The notes beneath the pieces are model-generated. The model had not been told where the DNA came from, ran no database searches, and saw only the letters and a list, made by a program, of their open reading frames with translations. DNA of 64,000 nucleotides from Variovorax sp. TBS-050B (GTDB taxonomy: Bacteria > Pseudomonadota > Gammaproteobacteria > Burkholderiales > Burkholderiaceae_C), in assembly GCF_029893635.1 (NCBI RefSeq), contig NZ_JARXYR010000001.1, forward strand, positions 536,857-600,856, written 5' to 3'. Below are positions 54,900-62,911 of the stretch, in pieces. How positions within the stretch are numbered: the first letter of the stretch is position 1; each line of letters starts with the position of its first letter. The position numbers were made by a program, and so were the translations under genes.

Positions 54900-55853
54900 A
54901 TGAGCACAGTCATCCGTTTTCATAGCTACGGCGGACCCGAAGTCCTCGCCGTCGAGGACCAGCGCGTCGGCGCGCCGGGGCCGGGCCAAGTCCGCGTGCG
55001 GCAGCAGGCGATCGGCGTCAACTTCGTCGACACGATCTTCCGCCGCGGCATCTATCCGGTGCCGCTGCCCGCGGTGGCCGGCGTCGAGGCCGCGGGCATC
55101 GTCGATGCGGTCGGCGAGGGCGTGCAAGGCTTCGCGGTAGGCGACCGGGTGGCCTACTTCCTCGCGCCCGGGAGCTATGCCGCGGAGCGGCTGATCGATG
55201 CCGCGCAGCTCGTCCGCCTGCCCGACGACGTGTCGGCCGAGCAGGCCGCCGCGGTGCTGACCAAGGGCCTGACCGCGTGGACGGCGCTGCACGGCTTTCA
55301 CAGGCTCGCGGCCGGCGAGGTCGTCCTGGTGCAGGGCGCCTCGAGCAGCGTGGGCCGCTTGGTCGCGCGCTGGGCCAGCGCGCTCGGCGCCACGGTGATC
55401 GGCACCGCGGGCGCGGACAAGCGCGAGGCCCTTGCGGCCGACGTCGACCATGCGCTGGTCTCGAGCGACCCCGCGCTCGCGGCACAGGTCCGCGCGATCG
55501 CGCCGCGGGGCGTCGACGTGGTCTACGAATTCGTCGGCGCGGCGACCTTCGCGGCTTCGGTCGAGGCGGTGCGCGACGGCGGCACGATCGTCAACATCGG
55601 GGCGGCGTCGGGCGCGCCGCAGATCGATGCTGCCACGCTCGCCGCGCGCGGCGTGACGGTGCGCGGCGGCCCGATGGCGCAGCACCTCGAAGGCGCGGCG
55701 CGCGAGGAGGCGACCGGCGCGGTCTTCGCGGCGCTGCGCGCGGGCACGCTGGGCACGCTCGCGGTCACGCGCTATGCGCTGTCGGACGCCGCGCGCGCCC
55801 ACGCGGACATCGCGGCGCGGCGCCGCACCGACGCGGCCATCCTCGTGCCGTAG
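54900..55853 (+). CDS. Quinone oxidoreductase (zinc-independent MDR)
   Basis: 317 residues of the QOR/zeta-crystallin type: N-F-V-D-T-I-F-R-R-G-I-Y in the N-terminal part, A-V-L-T-K-G-L-T-A-W-T-A-L, and the Rossmann motif G-A-S-S-S-V-G-R-L-V-A. No zinc-ligand cysteines are seen. It reduces quinones or enones with NADPH. It is the last gene of the wrbA-SDR-NTF2-SDR-QOR run and converges with a LysR gene. Confidence 0.92.
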   Translation: MSTVIRFHSYGGPEVLAVEDQRVGAPGPGQVRVRQQAIGVNFVDTIFRRGIYPVPLPAVAGVEAAGIVDAVGEGVQGFAVGDRVAYFLAPGSYAAERLIDAAQLVRLPDDVSAEQAAAVLTKGLTAWTALHGFHRLAAGEVVLVQGASSSVGRLVARWASALGATVIGTAGADKREALAADVDHALVSSDPALAAQVRAIAPRGVDVVYEFVGAATFAASVEAVRDGGTIVNIGAASGAPQIDAATLAARGVTVRGGPMAQHLEGAAREEATGAVFAALRAGTLGTLAVTRYALSDAARAHADIAARRRTDAAILVP

Positions 55854-55874
55854 CACCCCGTGCAGCGTGTCTCG

Positions 55875-56777
55875 CTAGCGCGGCGCGGCCGCCTGCTTGA
55901 GCTGGTCCAGGAACCAGCGGCCCGCGGGGCCGGGCGGCGCGTCCTTGCGGTAGACGGCGAACATCGCGATCGGCGGCGTTGCCGGCTGGAAGGCCTCGAG
56001 CCGGAGCCGCACCAGCGTGCCAGCGTCGAGGTCGCCCTGCACCATCGCGAGCGGCATGTGGCCCCAGCCGAAGCCCGCGCGCAGGAACGCATGCTTCGCA
56101 CCGAGGTCGGCGAGCCGCCAGATCGATGGCGAGAACACGCCGAAGTTCTTGCCGCTGGTCAGCGAGGTGCGGTCGGTCAGGACCAGCTGCACATGCGACT
56201 CGAGTTCGCGCATCCGGATGACGCGCTTCGCGGCCGCGAGCGGATGGGAGGCCGCGGTGACGGTGACCATCGGCACGTCGGTCAGCTTCTCGGCGTCCAC
56301 CTGCTCCGGCACCAGCGGCATCGATCCGACGATGCCGATGCGGCAGCTCTTCTGCAGCACGGGCTGGAGGACCGCGCCGAGCGCCTCCACGTAGAGCCGG
56401 ACCGGCGTGTGCGGGAAAGCCGCGCGGAACAGGCCCACGCTCACGGTCAGCGAATCCATGGGGTACATCACGTCGACCACCACCGAGAGCTCCGGCTCCA
56501 GCCCTTCGGAGATGGTGCGCGCCCGCGCCTTGAAACCGTCCATGCCGTTGACCACGAGCCGGGCCTCGGCGAGCAGCGCGGCGCCTTCTTCGGTGAGGCG
56601 CGGGTAGCGCGCACTGCGGTCGAACAGCAGCACGCCGAGCTGGCCTTCGAGGTTGGCCAGCGTCTGGCTCACTACCGACTGCGCGCGGCGCAGCCTGCGG
56701 CCCGCCGCGGAGAAGCTGCCCTCGTCGGCCGCCGCGATGAAGGTCCGCAGCTGGTCCATGGAAACGCCGTCGAGCAT
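55875..56777 (-). CDS. LysR family regulator
   Basis: 300 residues. Helix-turn-helix M-D-Q-L-R-T-F-I-A-A-A-D-E-G-S-F-S-A-A-G-R-R-L-R-R-A-Q-S-V-V-S-Q-T; effector domain about 90-290 (V-V-V-D-V-M-Y-P-M-D-S, R-L-Y-V-E-A-L). It is divergent from the AraC gene at 56859 with an 81-base AT-richer gap, and ends 21 bases after the QOR stop on the other strand. Target not evident. Confidence 0.91.
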   Translation of the reverse strand: MLDGVSMDQLRTFIAAADEGSFSAAGRRLRRAQSVVSQTLANLEGQLGVLLFDRSARYPRLTEEGAALLAEARLVVNGMDGFKARARTISEGLEPELSVVVDVMYPMDSLTVSVGLFRAAFPHTPVRLYVEALGAVLQPVLQKSCRIGIVGSMPLVPEQVDAEKLTDVPMVTVTAASHPLAAAKRVIRMRELESHVQLVLTDRTSLTSGKNFGVFSPSIWRLADLGAKHAFLRAGFGWGHMPLAMVQGDLDAGTLVRLRLEAFQPATPPIAMFAVYRKDAPPGPAGRWFLDQLKQAAAPR

Positions 56778-56858
56778 CTATCGTCCTTCGCGATGGTTGA
56801 TCTCGCAAAATATAGCGCCACCCGCTGAGGCCCGGCGCACGATCCACACACGACGCGA

Positions 56859-57770
56859 ATGACCCCACTGCACGAACGATCCACCGCCGAGGCACTCGAC
56901 GAGCGCGTGCCCGGGGAACTGCTCGCTAGCAGCAGGGGCCGGCCGTGGAAGGACCTGCTGGTTCAGATCTTCCGCCGGCGCGCGGTGCAGGAGAGCCTGA
57001 TCATCCCGGCCGTGCCCGAACCGCTGATCGTCTGGGTGCTCTCGGGCAGCGCGGTGGTGGAGGAGCGCGAGCTCGGCGGCGCATGGGTGGCAAACCGCGT
57101 GCGCGCCGGCGACTTCTTCCTGACCCACTCGCCGCGGCCCTGCGAGCTCAAATGGCGCACCGAGGGCGCCGAGCCGTTCCAGGTGATGCATGTCTACCTC
57201 GGGCTGGACCTGATGAAGCGCGCGCAGCGCGACCTGCAGGGCGGCGAGGCGTCGGGGGTGGCGCTGCGCGAGATCTCCGGCGCGAGCGACCCGGCGCTGT
57301 CCATGTTCCTCGACCGCATCCGCAGCGAACTCGTGAGTGGGGCGCGGCCGAGTGCGCTGATGGTCCAGGCGCTCGCGCAGGCCCTGGCGGTGCACCTCGT
57401 GCGCGCCCATGCCGACGCGGGCGCGCATTCGCAGGCGCCGCGCGGCGGATTGCCGGCGTTCAAGCTGCACCGCGTGCTCGCGCTGCTCGAGCAGCGCCTC
57501 GACGGCGAGTTCCGCCTCGCACCGCTGGCGCGCGCGGCAGGGCTCAGCGAGTTCCACTTCTGCCGGGCCTTCAAGAAGAGCACGGGTTTCTCGCCCTCGC
57601 GCTATTTCATCCGCCTGCGCATCGACCGGGCGCGCCGGCTGCTGCGCGAGACCGACAGGCCGGTGATCGAGATCGGCCTCGACGTGGGCTATGCAAGCCC
57701 GAGCCACTTCGCGCAGGTGTTCCGGCGCGAGGTCGGCGTCGCGCCGAGCGCGTACCGCGCAGGGGCCTGA
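56859..57770 (+). CDS. AraC family regulator (cupin_6 type)
   Basis: 303 residues. A cupin-like sensor domain (about 1-185: L-I-V-W-V-L-S-G-S-A-V-V-E-E-R-E, F-L-T-H-S-P-R-P-C-E) and an AraC helix-turn-helix (about 200-300: L-A-R-A-A-G-L-S-E-F-H-F-C-R-A-F-K-K-S-T-G, V-G-Y-A-S-P-S-H-F-A-Q-V-F-R-R). It precedes two SDR genes on the same strand that it may control. Confidence 0.91.
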   Translation: MTPLHERSTAEALDERVPGELLASSRGRPWKDLLVQIFRRRAVQESLIIPAVPEPLIVWVLSGSAVVEERELGGAWVANRVRAGDFFLTHSPRPCELKWRTEGAEPFQVMHVYLGLDLMKRAQRDLQGGEASGVALREISGASDPALSMFLDRIRSELVSGARPSALMVQALAQALAVHLVRAHADAGAHSQAPRGGLPAFKLHRVLALLEQRLDGEFRLAPLARAAGLSEFHFCRAFKKSTGFSPSRYFIRLRIDRARRLLRETDRPVIEIGLDVGYASPSHFAQVFRREVGVAPSAYRAGA

Positions 57771-57911
57771 GCCCTCTTCCACCGCAAAAGCCCGACAGCT
57801 TGCGCAAGCCGGCGAGCGCGCCGAAGGCGCCCCGCCGCGACCATTCATCCGTGCCTTCGACACGGTGTCGGGGCACGCATCCCGACCAACCAATGGAAGA
57901 AAGGAACTGTC

Positions 57912-58658
57912 ATGGAACTCCAAGGAAAAGTCGCACTCGTCTCGGGCGCATCGAGCGGCATCGGCGCCGCCACGGCACGCAGGCTGGCCGCCCGCGGCGT
58001 CAAGGTGGGCCTGGCCGCGCGGCGCACGGACCGTCTCGAAGCGCTCGCGGCCGAGATCCGCGCCGCGGGCGGCGAGGCGCTCCCGATCGCGATGGACGTC
58101 ACCGACCCCGCGGCCGTCTCGGCCGGCGTGGCCGCGCTGGCGCAGGCCTTCGGCGCGATCGACATCGCCTTCAACAACGCGGGCCTGATGCCGATCTCGG
58201 ACCTCGAGAGCCTGAAGACCGACGAATGGCACCGCATGATGGACGTCAACGTGAAGGGCCTGATGAACACCACGGCGGCGGTGCTGCCGTACATGAAGAA
58301 GCAGGGCGGCGGCCACATCGTCAACACCTCGTCGATCGCGGGCCGCAAGGTGTTCCCGGGCCTGTCGGTCTATTGCGCGAGCAAACATGCGGTGACCGCC
58401 TTCTCGGAGGGCCTGCGACTGGAGGTCGCACCGCGGCACAACATCCGCGTGACCTGCATCCAGCCCGGTGCGGTCGAGTCGGAACTGTTCGAGCACATCA
58501 GCGATGCCAAGTACCGCGAACAGATGGAGCAGCTCAAGGACCAGATGACCTTCCTCAAGGCCGAGGACATCGCCGACACGATTCTGTTCGCGCTCCAGGC
58601 GCCGGCGCATGTCAACGTCGCGGAGGTCTTCGTCCTTCCGACGACGCAGCCCTGGTAG
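57912..58658 (+). CDS. SDR family oxidoreductase
   Basis: 248 residues, classical SDR of the NADP-preferring YdfG-like group: S-G-A-S-S-G-I-G, A-A-R-R-T-D-R-L after strand 2 (an Arg pair typical of NADP binding), N-N-A-G-L-M-P, S-S-I-A-G and Y-C-A-S-K-H-A. AAAGGAAC precedes the ATG at 57912. The 141-base gap upstream has no other feature. Confidence 0.9.
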   Translation: MELQGKVALVSGASSGIGAATARRLAARGVKVGLAARRTDRLEALAAEIRAAGGEALPIAMDVTDPAAVSAGVAALAQAFGAIDIAFNNAGLMPISDLESLKTDEWHRMMDVNVKGLMNTTAAVLPYMKKQGGGHIVNTSSIAGRKVFPGLSVYCASKHAVTAFSEGLRLEVAPRHNIRVTCIQPGAVESELFEHISDAKYREQMEQLKDQMTFLKAEDIADTILFALQAPAHVNVAEVFVLPTTQPW

Positions 58659-58735
58659 GCGCCGGGCGCGGGCCGGGCTCGCGAGGAACAGGCAAGCATG
58701 CGCGAGGAAACGCCAAGCGGTTCCCGCGCTGCGTT

Positions 58736-58743
58736 CCTAGACT
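58736..58743 (+). promoter_or_regulatory. Candidate -10 box CCTAGACT
   Basis: Eight bases identical to those at 51673-51680, 63 bases before the second SDR gene. It suggests that this SDR gene has its own promoter rather than only reading through from 57912. Confidence 0.35.
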
Positions 58744-58806
58744 GAAGCCATCCTTTCGAGCACGAGAGGAACCTCATTTCCCACCCACACCTTCAGGAGA
58801 TTTCTC

Positions 58807-59544
58807 ATGTCCGGAATCCAAGCCAAAGTCGTCGCCATCACCGGCGCCTCGAGCGGCATCGGCGAAGCCACCGCGCGCCTGCTGGCCGCGCGCGGCGCGC
58901 GGGTCGTGCTGGGCGCGCGCCGCACGGCGAAGCTCGAGGCCATCGCGGCCGACATCGAGCGCGCCGGCGGCCAGGCACGCATCCGCGCGCTCGACGTGAC
59001 GCGCCGCGAGGACGTCGAGGCCTTCATCGCCTTCGCCCAGCGGGAGTTCGGCCGCATCGACGTCGTGGTCAACAACGCGGGCGTGATGCCGCTGTCCGCG
59101 CTCGAGGAAGCCAAGGTCGACGAGTGGGACCGCATGATCGACGTGAACATCCGCGGCGTGCTGCACGGCATCGCCGCGGGCCTGCCGCGCATGCGCGCGC
59201 AGAAGAGCGGGCAGTTCGTCAACATCGCCTCCATCGGCGCGCACACGGTGTCGCCCACGGCCGCGGTCTACTGCGCCACCAAGTTCGCGGTGCGCGCGAT
59301 CTCGGAAGGCCTGCGCCAGGAGGTCGGCGGCGACATCCGGGTGACTGTGATCTCGCCCGGGGTGACCGAATCGGAACTCGCCGAGAGCATCTCCGACGCC
59401 GGCGCGCGCGAGGTGATGCGCGACTTCCGTCGGATCGCCATCGCGCCCGAGGCGATCGCGCGCGCCGTCGCGTTCGCGATCGAGCAGCCGGCCGATGTGG
59501 ACACGAGCGAGATCATCGTGCGGCCCACGGCCAGCCCCTACTGA
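58807..59544 (+). CDS. SDR family oxidoreductase
   Basis: 245 residues and close to its upstream neighbour: T-G-A-S-S-G-I-G, A-R-R-T-A-K-L (NADP-type Arg pair), N-N-A-G-V-M-P-L-S, S-I-G-A-H and Y-C-A-T-K-F-A, and the shared stretch D-E-W-D/H-R-M-I/M-D-V-N. The two look like a tandem duplication. AGGAG lies six bases before the ATG at 58807. Following it, 59545-59666 is non-coding with no feature seen. Confidence 0.9.
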   Translation: MSGIQAKVVAITGASSGIGEATARLLAARGARVVLGARRTAKLEAIAADIERAGGQARIRALDVTRREDVEAFIAFAQREFGRIDVVVNNAGVMPLSALEEAKVDEWDRMIDVNIRGVLHGIAAGLPRMRAQKSGQFVNIASIGAHTVSPTAAVYCATKFAVRAISEGLRQEVGGDIRVTVISPGVTESELAESISDAGAREVMRDFRRIAIAPEAIARAVAFAIEQPADVDTSEIIVRPTASPY

Positions 59545-59666
59545 GAAACGGTATCCGGTGGTCCAGGGTTCAGACGGGCGGCAATGGTCCTCAACCCCAT
59601 CTGGCTTCAAGGGATCGGGCGGGCCGGCGCCTGCGGGCGCAAAGGAGAGAAGTGTCCGCGCTCTCA

Positions 59667-59789
59667 TCACTTCCATCTGCAGCTTCTCGAAGCGCGCCGG
59701 GCCTGTTCCTCCATGAAGCCGCGTGCAGTTTGCAGGCACGCCAGGATGTCTCGAACCGCTCGAACTTGCGCGTTGACGGGAATGCTCAC
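59667..59789 (-). CDS. Tiny ORF coupled to the antitoxin gene (doubtful)
   Basis: 40 codons from a GTG that overlaps the antitoxin stop (GTGA), the position a toxin gene would occupy. The product (V-S-I-P-V-N-A-Q-V-R-A-V-R-D-I-L-A-C-L-Q) looks helical and matches no toxin fold known to me. It could be a remnant of a decayed toxin or chance. Confidence 0.2.
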   Translation of the reverse strand: MSIPVNAQVRAVRDILACLQTARGFMEEQARRASRSCRWK

Positions 59790-60079
59790 GACGGCGGTGC
59801 GACGCCGAGTGCCCGGTCCAACGCCTCATCGGACACGAACTGCCCCGCCGAGGCCTGCTGCAGGCCGACGAGGGCGTCCGCGGCCAGCACGAGGTTGGCG
59901 TGCTCCGCGGCAAGCGCATGGTAGTAATCAAGCCGTCGCGCATCGACCAACGCCACGTAGCTTGCCCCGTTCTTGGTCAGCACCTTTTCGCAGCCGCTGC
60001 CGACAACGTCCTCGGCCAGTTCCGCAAGGCGGGCGCGCGCTTCGCTGATGGGAACAATGTCCGATGCTCGCAACGCCAT
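59786..60079 (-). CDS. Phd/YefM-type antitoxin, apparently orphan
   Basis: 97 residues. The N-terminal Phd fold: D-I-V-P-I-S-E-A-R-A-R-L-A-E-L-A, then a strand V-L-T-K-N-G-A-S-Y-V-A-L-V-D-A-R-R-L-D-Y, and a C-terminal helical tail that would bind a toxin. No RelE/Doc/PIN-type gene is on either side; only a 40-codon frame follows. ATG at 60079 gives the usual N-terminus (MALRASDIVPIS); a GTG at 60106 would add nine residues. It lies between an SDR gene and the recombinase. Confidence 0.75.
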   Translation of the reverse strand: MALRASDIVPISEARARLAELAEDVVGSGCEKVLTKNGASYVALVDARRLDYYHALAAEHANLVLAADALVGLQQASAGQFVSDEALDRALGVAPPS

Positions 60080-60112
60080 ATGACCGTGTCCGTTCGTCGC
60101 ATTCACGCGAAT

Positions 60113-62050
60113 CTACCCGCGAACATGCTCACCGCGCTCGCCCGAGCTCGCGCCCTGACCGGGCGGCTGCTCCGCAGGGCCGGCGCCGGCACGCAGGTAC
60201 ATCGAGGTCGTGCCAGCAAACGCATGGCCGAGCTGCGCCTGCACGACCTTCAACGGCAGCGCGGGCTGCCCGTCGCGACCCTGCAGGGCGTGGGCGCCGC
60301 ATGAATGGCGCAGCCAGTGCGTGCTGGCCTTCCTCAACTGCTGCGCCTCCGACTCTTCCAGGCCCTCGGCAGCCCTTGCAAGGAAAGCCTTGATGGCTTG
60401 ATAAAGCCCCGAGGCCGACCAGGACAGGGGGCGCAGCTCGGCATCGAAGCGCGCGAGCACCGGAATTTCGCGGTTGCTGGCCGCGTCCACCTCCCGGTCG
60501 AGGCCGTGGCGCGCCAGTTCCGCCCCGAGTTCCTCGACCAGTTCGGCCGGCACCGGGACCTGGCGGCGGCGCGCACCCTTGCCGGCCACCGCCAGCTGCC
60601 AGCGCGACCCCGCCTCGGCGCCGTGGCCCGCAGCGTCCACCCGCGCCAGGTCGCCACAGCGCAGGGCCGTGACCTCTGCCAGCCGCAGGCCGGTGGCATA
60701 GAGCCAGCGCATCGCGCGGCGCAGGCGGCGTCCCGGCTGGGTGTCCGCATGGCGGCTCAGCATGTCGTCGACGCGGTCCCATTGCGCGATGCTCAGCATG
60801 CGGCGCGCACCGAGCGGCACCGGGCGTTGCGCCGGCAGTGCCACCTGCGCGAACGGGTTGGCGAGGGCATAGCCGTGGCTCACCAGGAACTCGAACAGGC
60901 TGCGCAGGATGACCAGCGACTGGCGCAGCGCCACCGGCGTGAGCGCACCTTCGAGCGGCCGCCAGCCGGAGGACCAACGCTGGTGGTGCCGGGGTCCGCA
61001 CCAGGCGGGCGGCGGATTGGCAAGAAAGGCGCGGTAGGCGAACGCGTCCTCCGGCGTGAGCGAGGACAGCGCCTTGCCGCGCTCGAGCACCGCCCACAGC
61101 AGCAGCCGCTCCGCCTCCCGGCGGTAGGAACGCTGCGTGGCCGAGAGCACGGCCGTGCCCGCGCCCTTCCCTTTCGCGGCGAGCCAGGCGCCGATCGCCT
61201 CGTGATCGTTGGCCGCGCGCAGGCGGCACGCCGCAGTGGGTGCGCGGAAGCAGCCCGCGCGGCCGTCGAGCCCGGCCGGCAGCACGAACTTCTCGTAGGG
61301 CACCAGGGCGGTCGCGGCCGGCACCACCGCCGCCAGCACCTCGGCGCTCGCCTGTGCGCGCGGCTGCACCGCGTGCGGACCGACCCGGAGGCCGAGCACC
61401 TGCTCGTTGGCATGCAGCCAGTCCAGAATCCGAGCCGCCTTGCGCTCCCCCACGCCGGGCACCTGCACCCACCAGCGTGCGCCGCGTGCGTTGATGCGCT
61501 CGACGAGCGCTTCGAGTGTCGCAATGCCCGCGCGCTCGAGCCGTTCCGCCAGTGCCGGATGCAGCCACGCGGCCACGCTGTCGCCGGGCCGGGGGTTCTG
61601 CGCGACGAGGTTCTCGAGCCAGCGCAGCGCCTCGAGTTGGCGCGCGATCACGCGCGCCCGACGCGAGGGCTGCGCGCTCGCGCCGCCCTGCCCTGCGCGC
61701 GCCTGCGGGTAGGCGGCCTGATAGGCCTCGACCTGCTCCGCTTCGGAGAAGTCCTCGAGCCCGCGCGCCGCGGCGAACTCGGCCAGGCTCGGCAGCGCCG
61801 GCGCGGCGCTGAAACGTTCGGGGTCGAGCAGGATCAGCCGCGCGGTGCCGGGCTTGTGCTCGCGCCGCGCCGCGGCGGCGAAGGCATCACGGATCCAGGC
61901 GATGGTGCGCCGCACGGTGCGCAGGTCCACATGCTCGCCCTCGAGACGCAGGTAGCGCTCCCAGCTTGCGCGCTCGTCGACGCCCTGGGCCAGCGCCCGC
62001 ATGAACGCGAAGTGGCCGCGATGGAGCTTGCGCGGCGGCGGCTTCTTCAC
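60113..62050 (-). CDS. Large tyrosine recombinase with DUF3701
   Basis: 645 residues. N-terminal R-K-L-H-R-G-H-F-A-F-M-R-A and DUF3701-type region (about 80-215) with a helix-hairpin-helix-like L-V-E-R-I-N-A-R-G-A-R-W-W, a core-binding domain (about 285-400), and a catalytic domain with Arg456 (T-G-L-R-L-A-E), Lys491, His578-x-x-Arg581 (H-W-L-R-H), His609 (L-G-H-A) and Tyr618 (M-Y-L-R): a complete set. The GTG at 62050 overlaps the stop of the upstream small gene (GTGA) and gives the family N-terminus. Location beside parB suggests dimer resolution or replicon maintenance rather than phage integration. Confidence 0.9.
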   Translation of the reverse strand: MKKPPPRKLHRGHFAFMRALAQGVDERASWERYLRLEGEHVDLRTVRRTIAWIRDAFAAAARREHKPGTARLILLDPERFSAAPALPSLAEFAAARGLEDFSEAEQVEAYQAAYPQARAGQGGASAQPSRRARVIARQLEALRWLENLVAQNPRPGDSVAAWLHPALAERLERAGIATLEALVERINARGARWWVQVPGVGERKAARILDWLHANEQVLGLRVGPHAVQPRAQASAEVLAAVVPAATALVPYEKFVLPAGLDGRAGCFRAPTAACRLRAANDHEAIGAWLAAKGKGAGTAVLSATQRSYRREAERLLLWAVLERGKALSSLTPEDAFAYRAFLANPPPAWCGPRHHQRWSSGWRPLEGALTPVALRQSLVILRSLFEFLVSHGYALANPFAQVALPAQRPVPLGARRMLSIAQWDRVDDMLSRHADTQPGRRLRRAMRWLYATGLRLAEVTALRCGDLARVDAAGHGAEAGSRWQLAVAGKGARRRQVPVPAELVEELGAELARHGLDREVDAASNREIPVLARFDAELRPLSWSASGLYQAIKAFLARAAEGLEESEAQQLRKASTHWLRHSCGAHALQGRDGQPALPLKVVQAQLGHAFAGTTSMYLRAGAGPAEQPPGQGASSGERGEHVRG

Positions 62051-62310
62051 GTGGCGGACGTCGGTTCGCTGCCTGGCCGCTGCCAGAACTTCCACCAGGG
62101 CCGCGGCGCGGCCGGCGCTTCGGGCGGCAGCTGCTGCAGGTTGCTCGCGCGGATGCGCTGGCGCAGCTCCACCTCCAGGGCATGGGCGACGCCATAGGCG
62201 TCACGGTCGCCGCGCGAGGCGCGGCCCCGCCATGCCACGGCCAGCTGCTCGAGCTCGGCGTCCTCCAGGCTCGCCAGCTCGTCGGCGCTCGGTATCGGCG
62301 CACGGCTCAT
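62047..62310 (-). CDS. Small partner protein of the recombinase, function unknown
   Basis: 87 residues: acidic helical N-terminus (S-A-D-E-L-A-S-L-E-D-A-E-L-E-Q-L-A), then R-A-S-R-G-D-R-D-A-Y-G-V-A-H-A-L-E-V-E-L-R-Q-R and a Trp/Pro tail (R-P-W-W-K-F-W-Q-R-P). No membrane segment. GGAG lies five bases from the ATG at 62310. Its stop overlaps the recombinase GTG, so translation is coupled and a physical partnership is plausible. Confidence 0.7.
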   Translation of the reverse strand: MSRAPIPSADELASLEDAELEQLAVAWRGRASRGDRDAYGVAHALEVELRQRIRASNLQQLPPEAPAAPRPWWKFWQRPGSEPTSAT

Positions 62311-62911
62311 GGATGCTCCACGCGCGGGCTGTTCCCGGCGGGCATGGCGGGCGCTGCGGTGCACCGGTCGATTCCCGGCAGGTCGCGCGGGTGGGGGGTC
62401 CGATTCAAGGTCATCTCTGCATGCAATAGGGGCGGCGGATGGATGCTATCGGCGCGGAACCCGGCATCGGGGGCCCCCTGCCCATTCATTTGCGACATTG
62501 TGCAATCGCATAATCATCAATGCGAATTCTGGATGATTTATGGCGTGGATTCAAGAAGCAGCAGCCAGGAATTTAGCTAAGTTGTTGTCCGCATTCGACT
62601 TTCCCCCTCCGCCAAACTGGCGTGCTCGGGCCGCGCAGCCGCTTGCATGCGGGTCTGAAGGTAGTCGTTGGGCTATGTCATCCAAGTCGTTGCCGGCGTT
62701 GAAGTTCGTTGGTCCTGCGCGCTTGGACGGACGGTGCGACGATCCCCCTTCGATCGCCTCCCGCCGCCAACGGCGTAGCGTGACCGTGAACCGGGCGCGA
62801 GCGCTGCGGTACAGATCCCGCGTGAGGCGCCCGCGCCGCAGGTCTCGGCGGCGGCTTTCACGAGCGCCGGCAAATCCCAACGGCACTCACATTTACCGCA
62901 GGGCCGCGTGC
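62311..62911. other. Gene-free stretch with overlapping dyads between parB and the recombinase operon
   Basis: No convincing gene. The part from about 62480 to 62600 is clearly AT-richer than its surroundings. It holds overlapping inverted repeats: TCGCAT (62506-62511) with ATGCGA (62520-62525), and AATCATC (62512-62518) with GATGATT (62532-62538). A short palindrome TTAGCTAA lies at 62573-62580. It could contain the leftward promoter of the recombinase operon and a partition site. A 111-codon minus frame (62551-62886) has untypical codon use and no recognisable product. Confidence 0.5.

Noticed and set aside
59584..60048. Plus-strand frame of 154 codons opposite the antitoxin gene
   Set aside because: Arg/Pro-rich composition typical of antisense reading and no recognisable fold; the minus-strand Phd-type protein explains the region.
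60113..62050. Recombinase as evidence of a prophage or integrative element
   Set aside because: No tRNA, attachment repeats, excisionase or structural phage genes are nearby, and the enzyme belongs to the DUF3701 group found beside replicon maintenance genes.
62551..62886. 111-codon minus-strand frame between parB and the recombinase operon
   Set aside because: Composition and codon use differ from neighbours, no ribosome-binding site stands out, and the product matches nothing I recognise. Kept only as a remark in the description of the gap.
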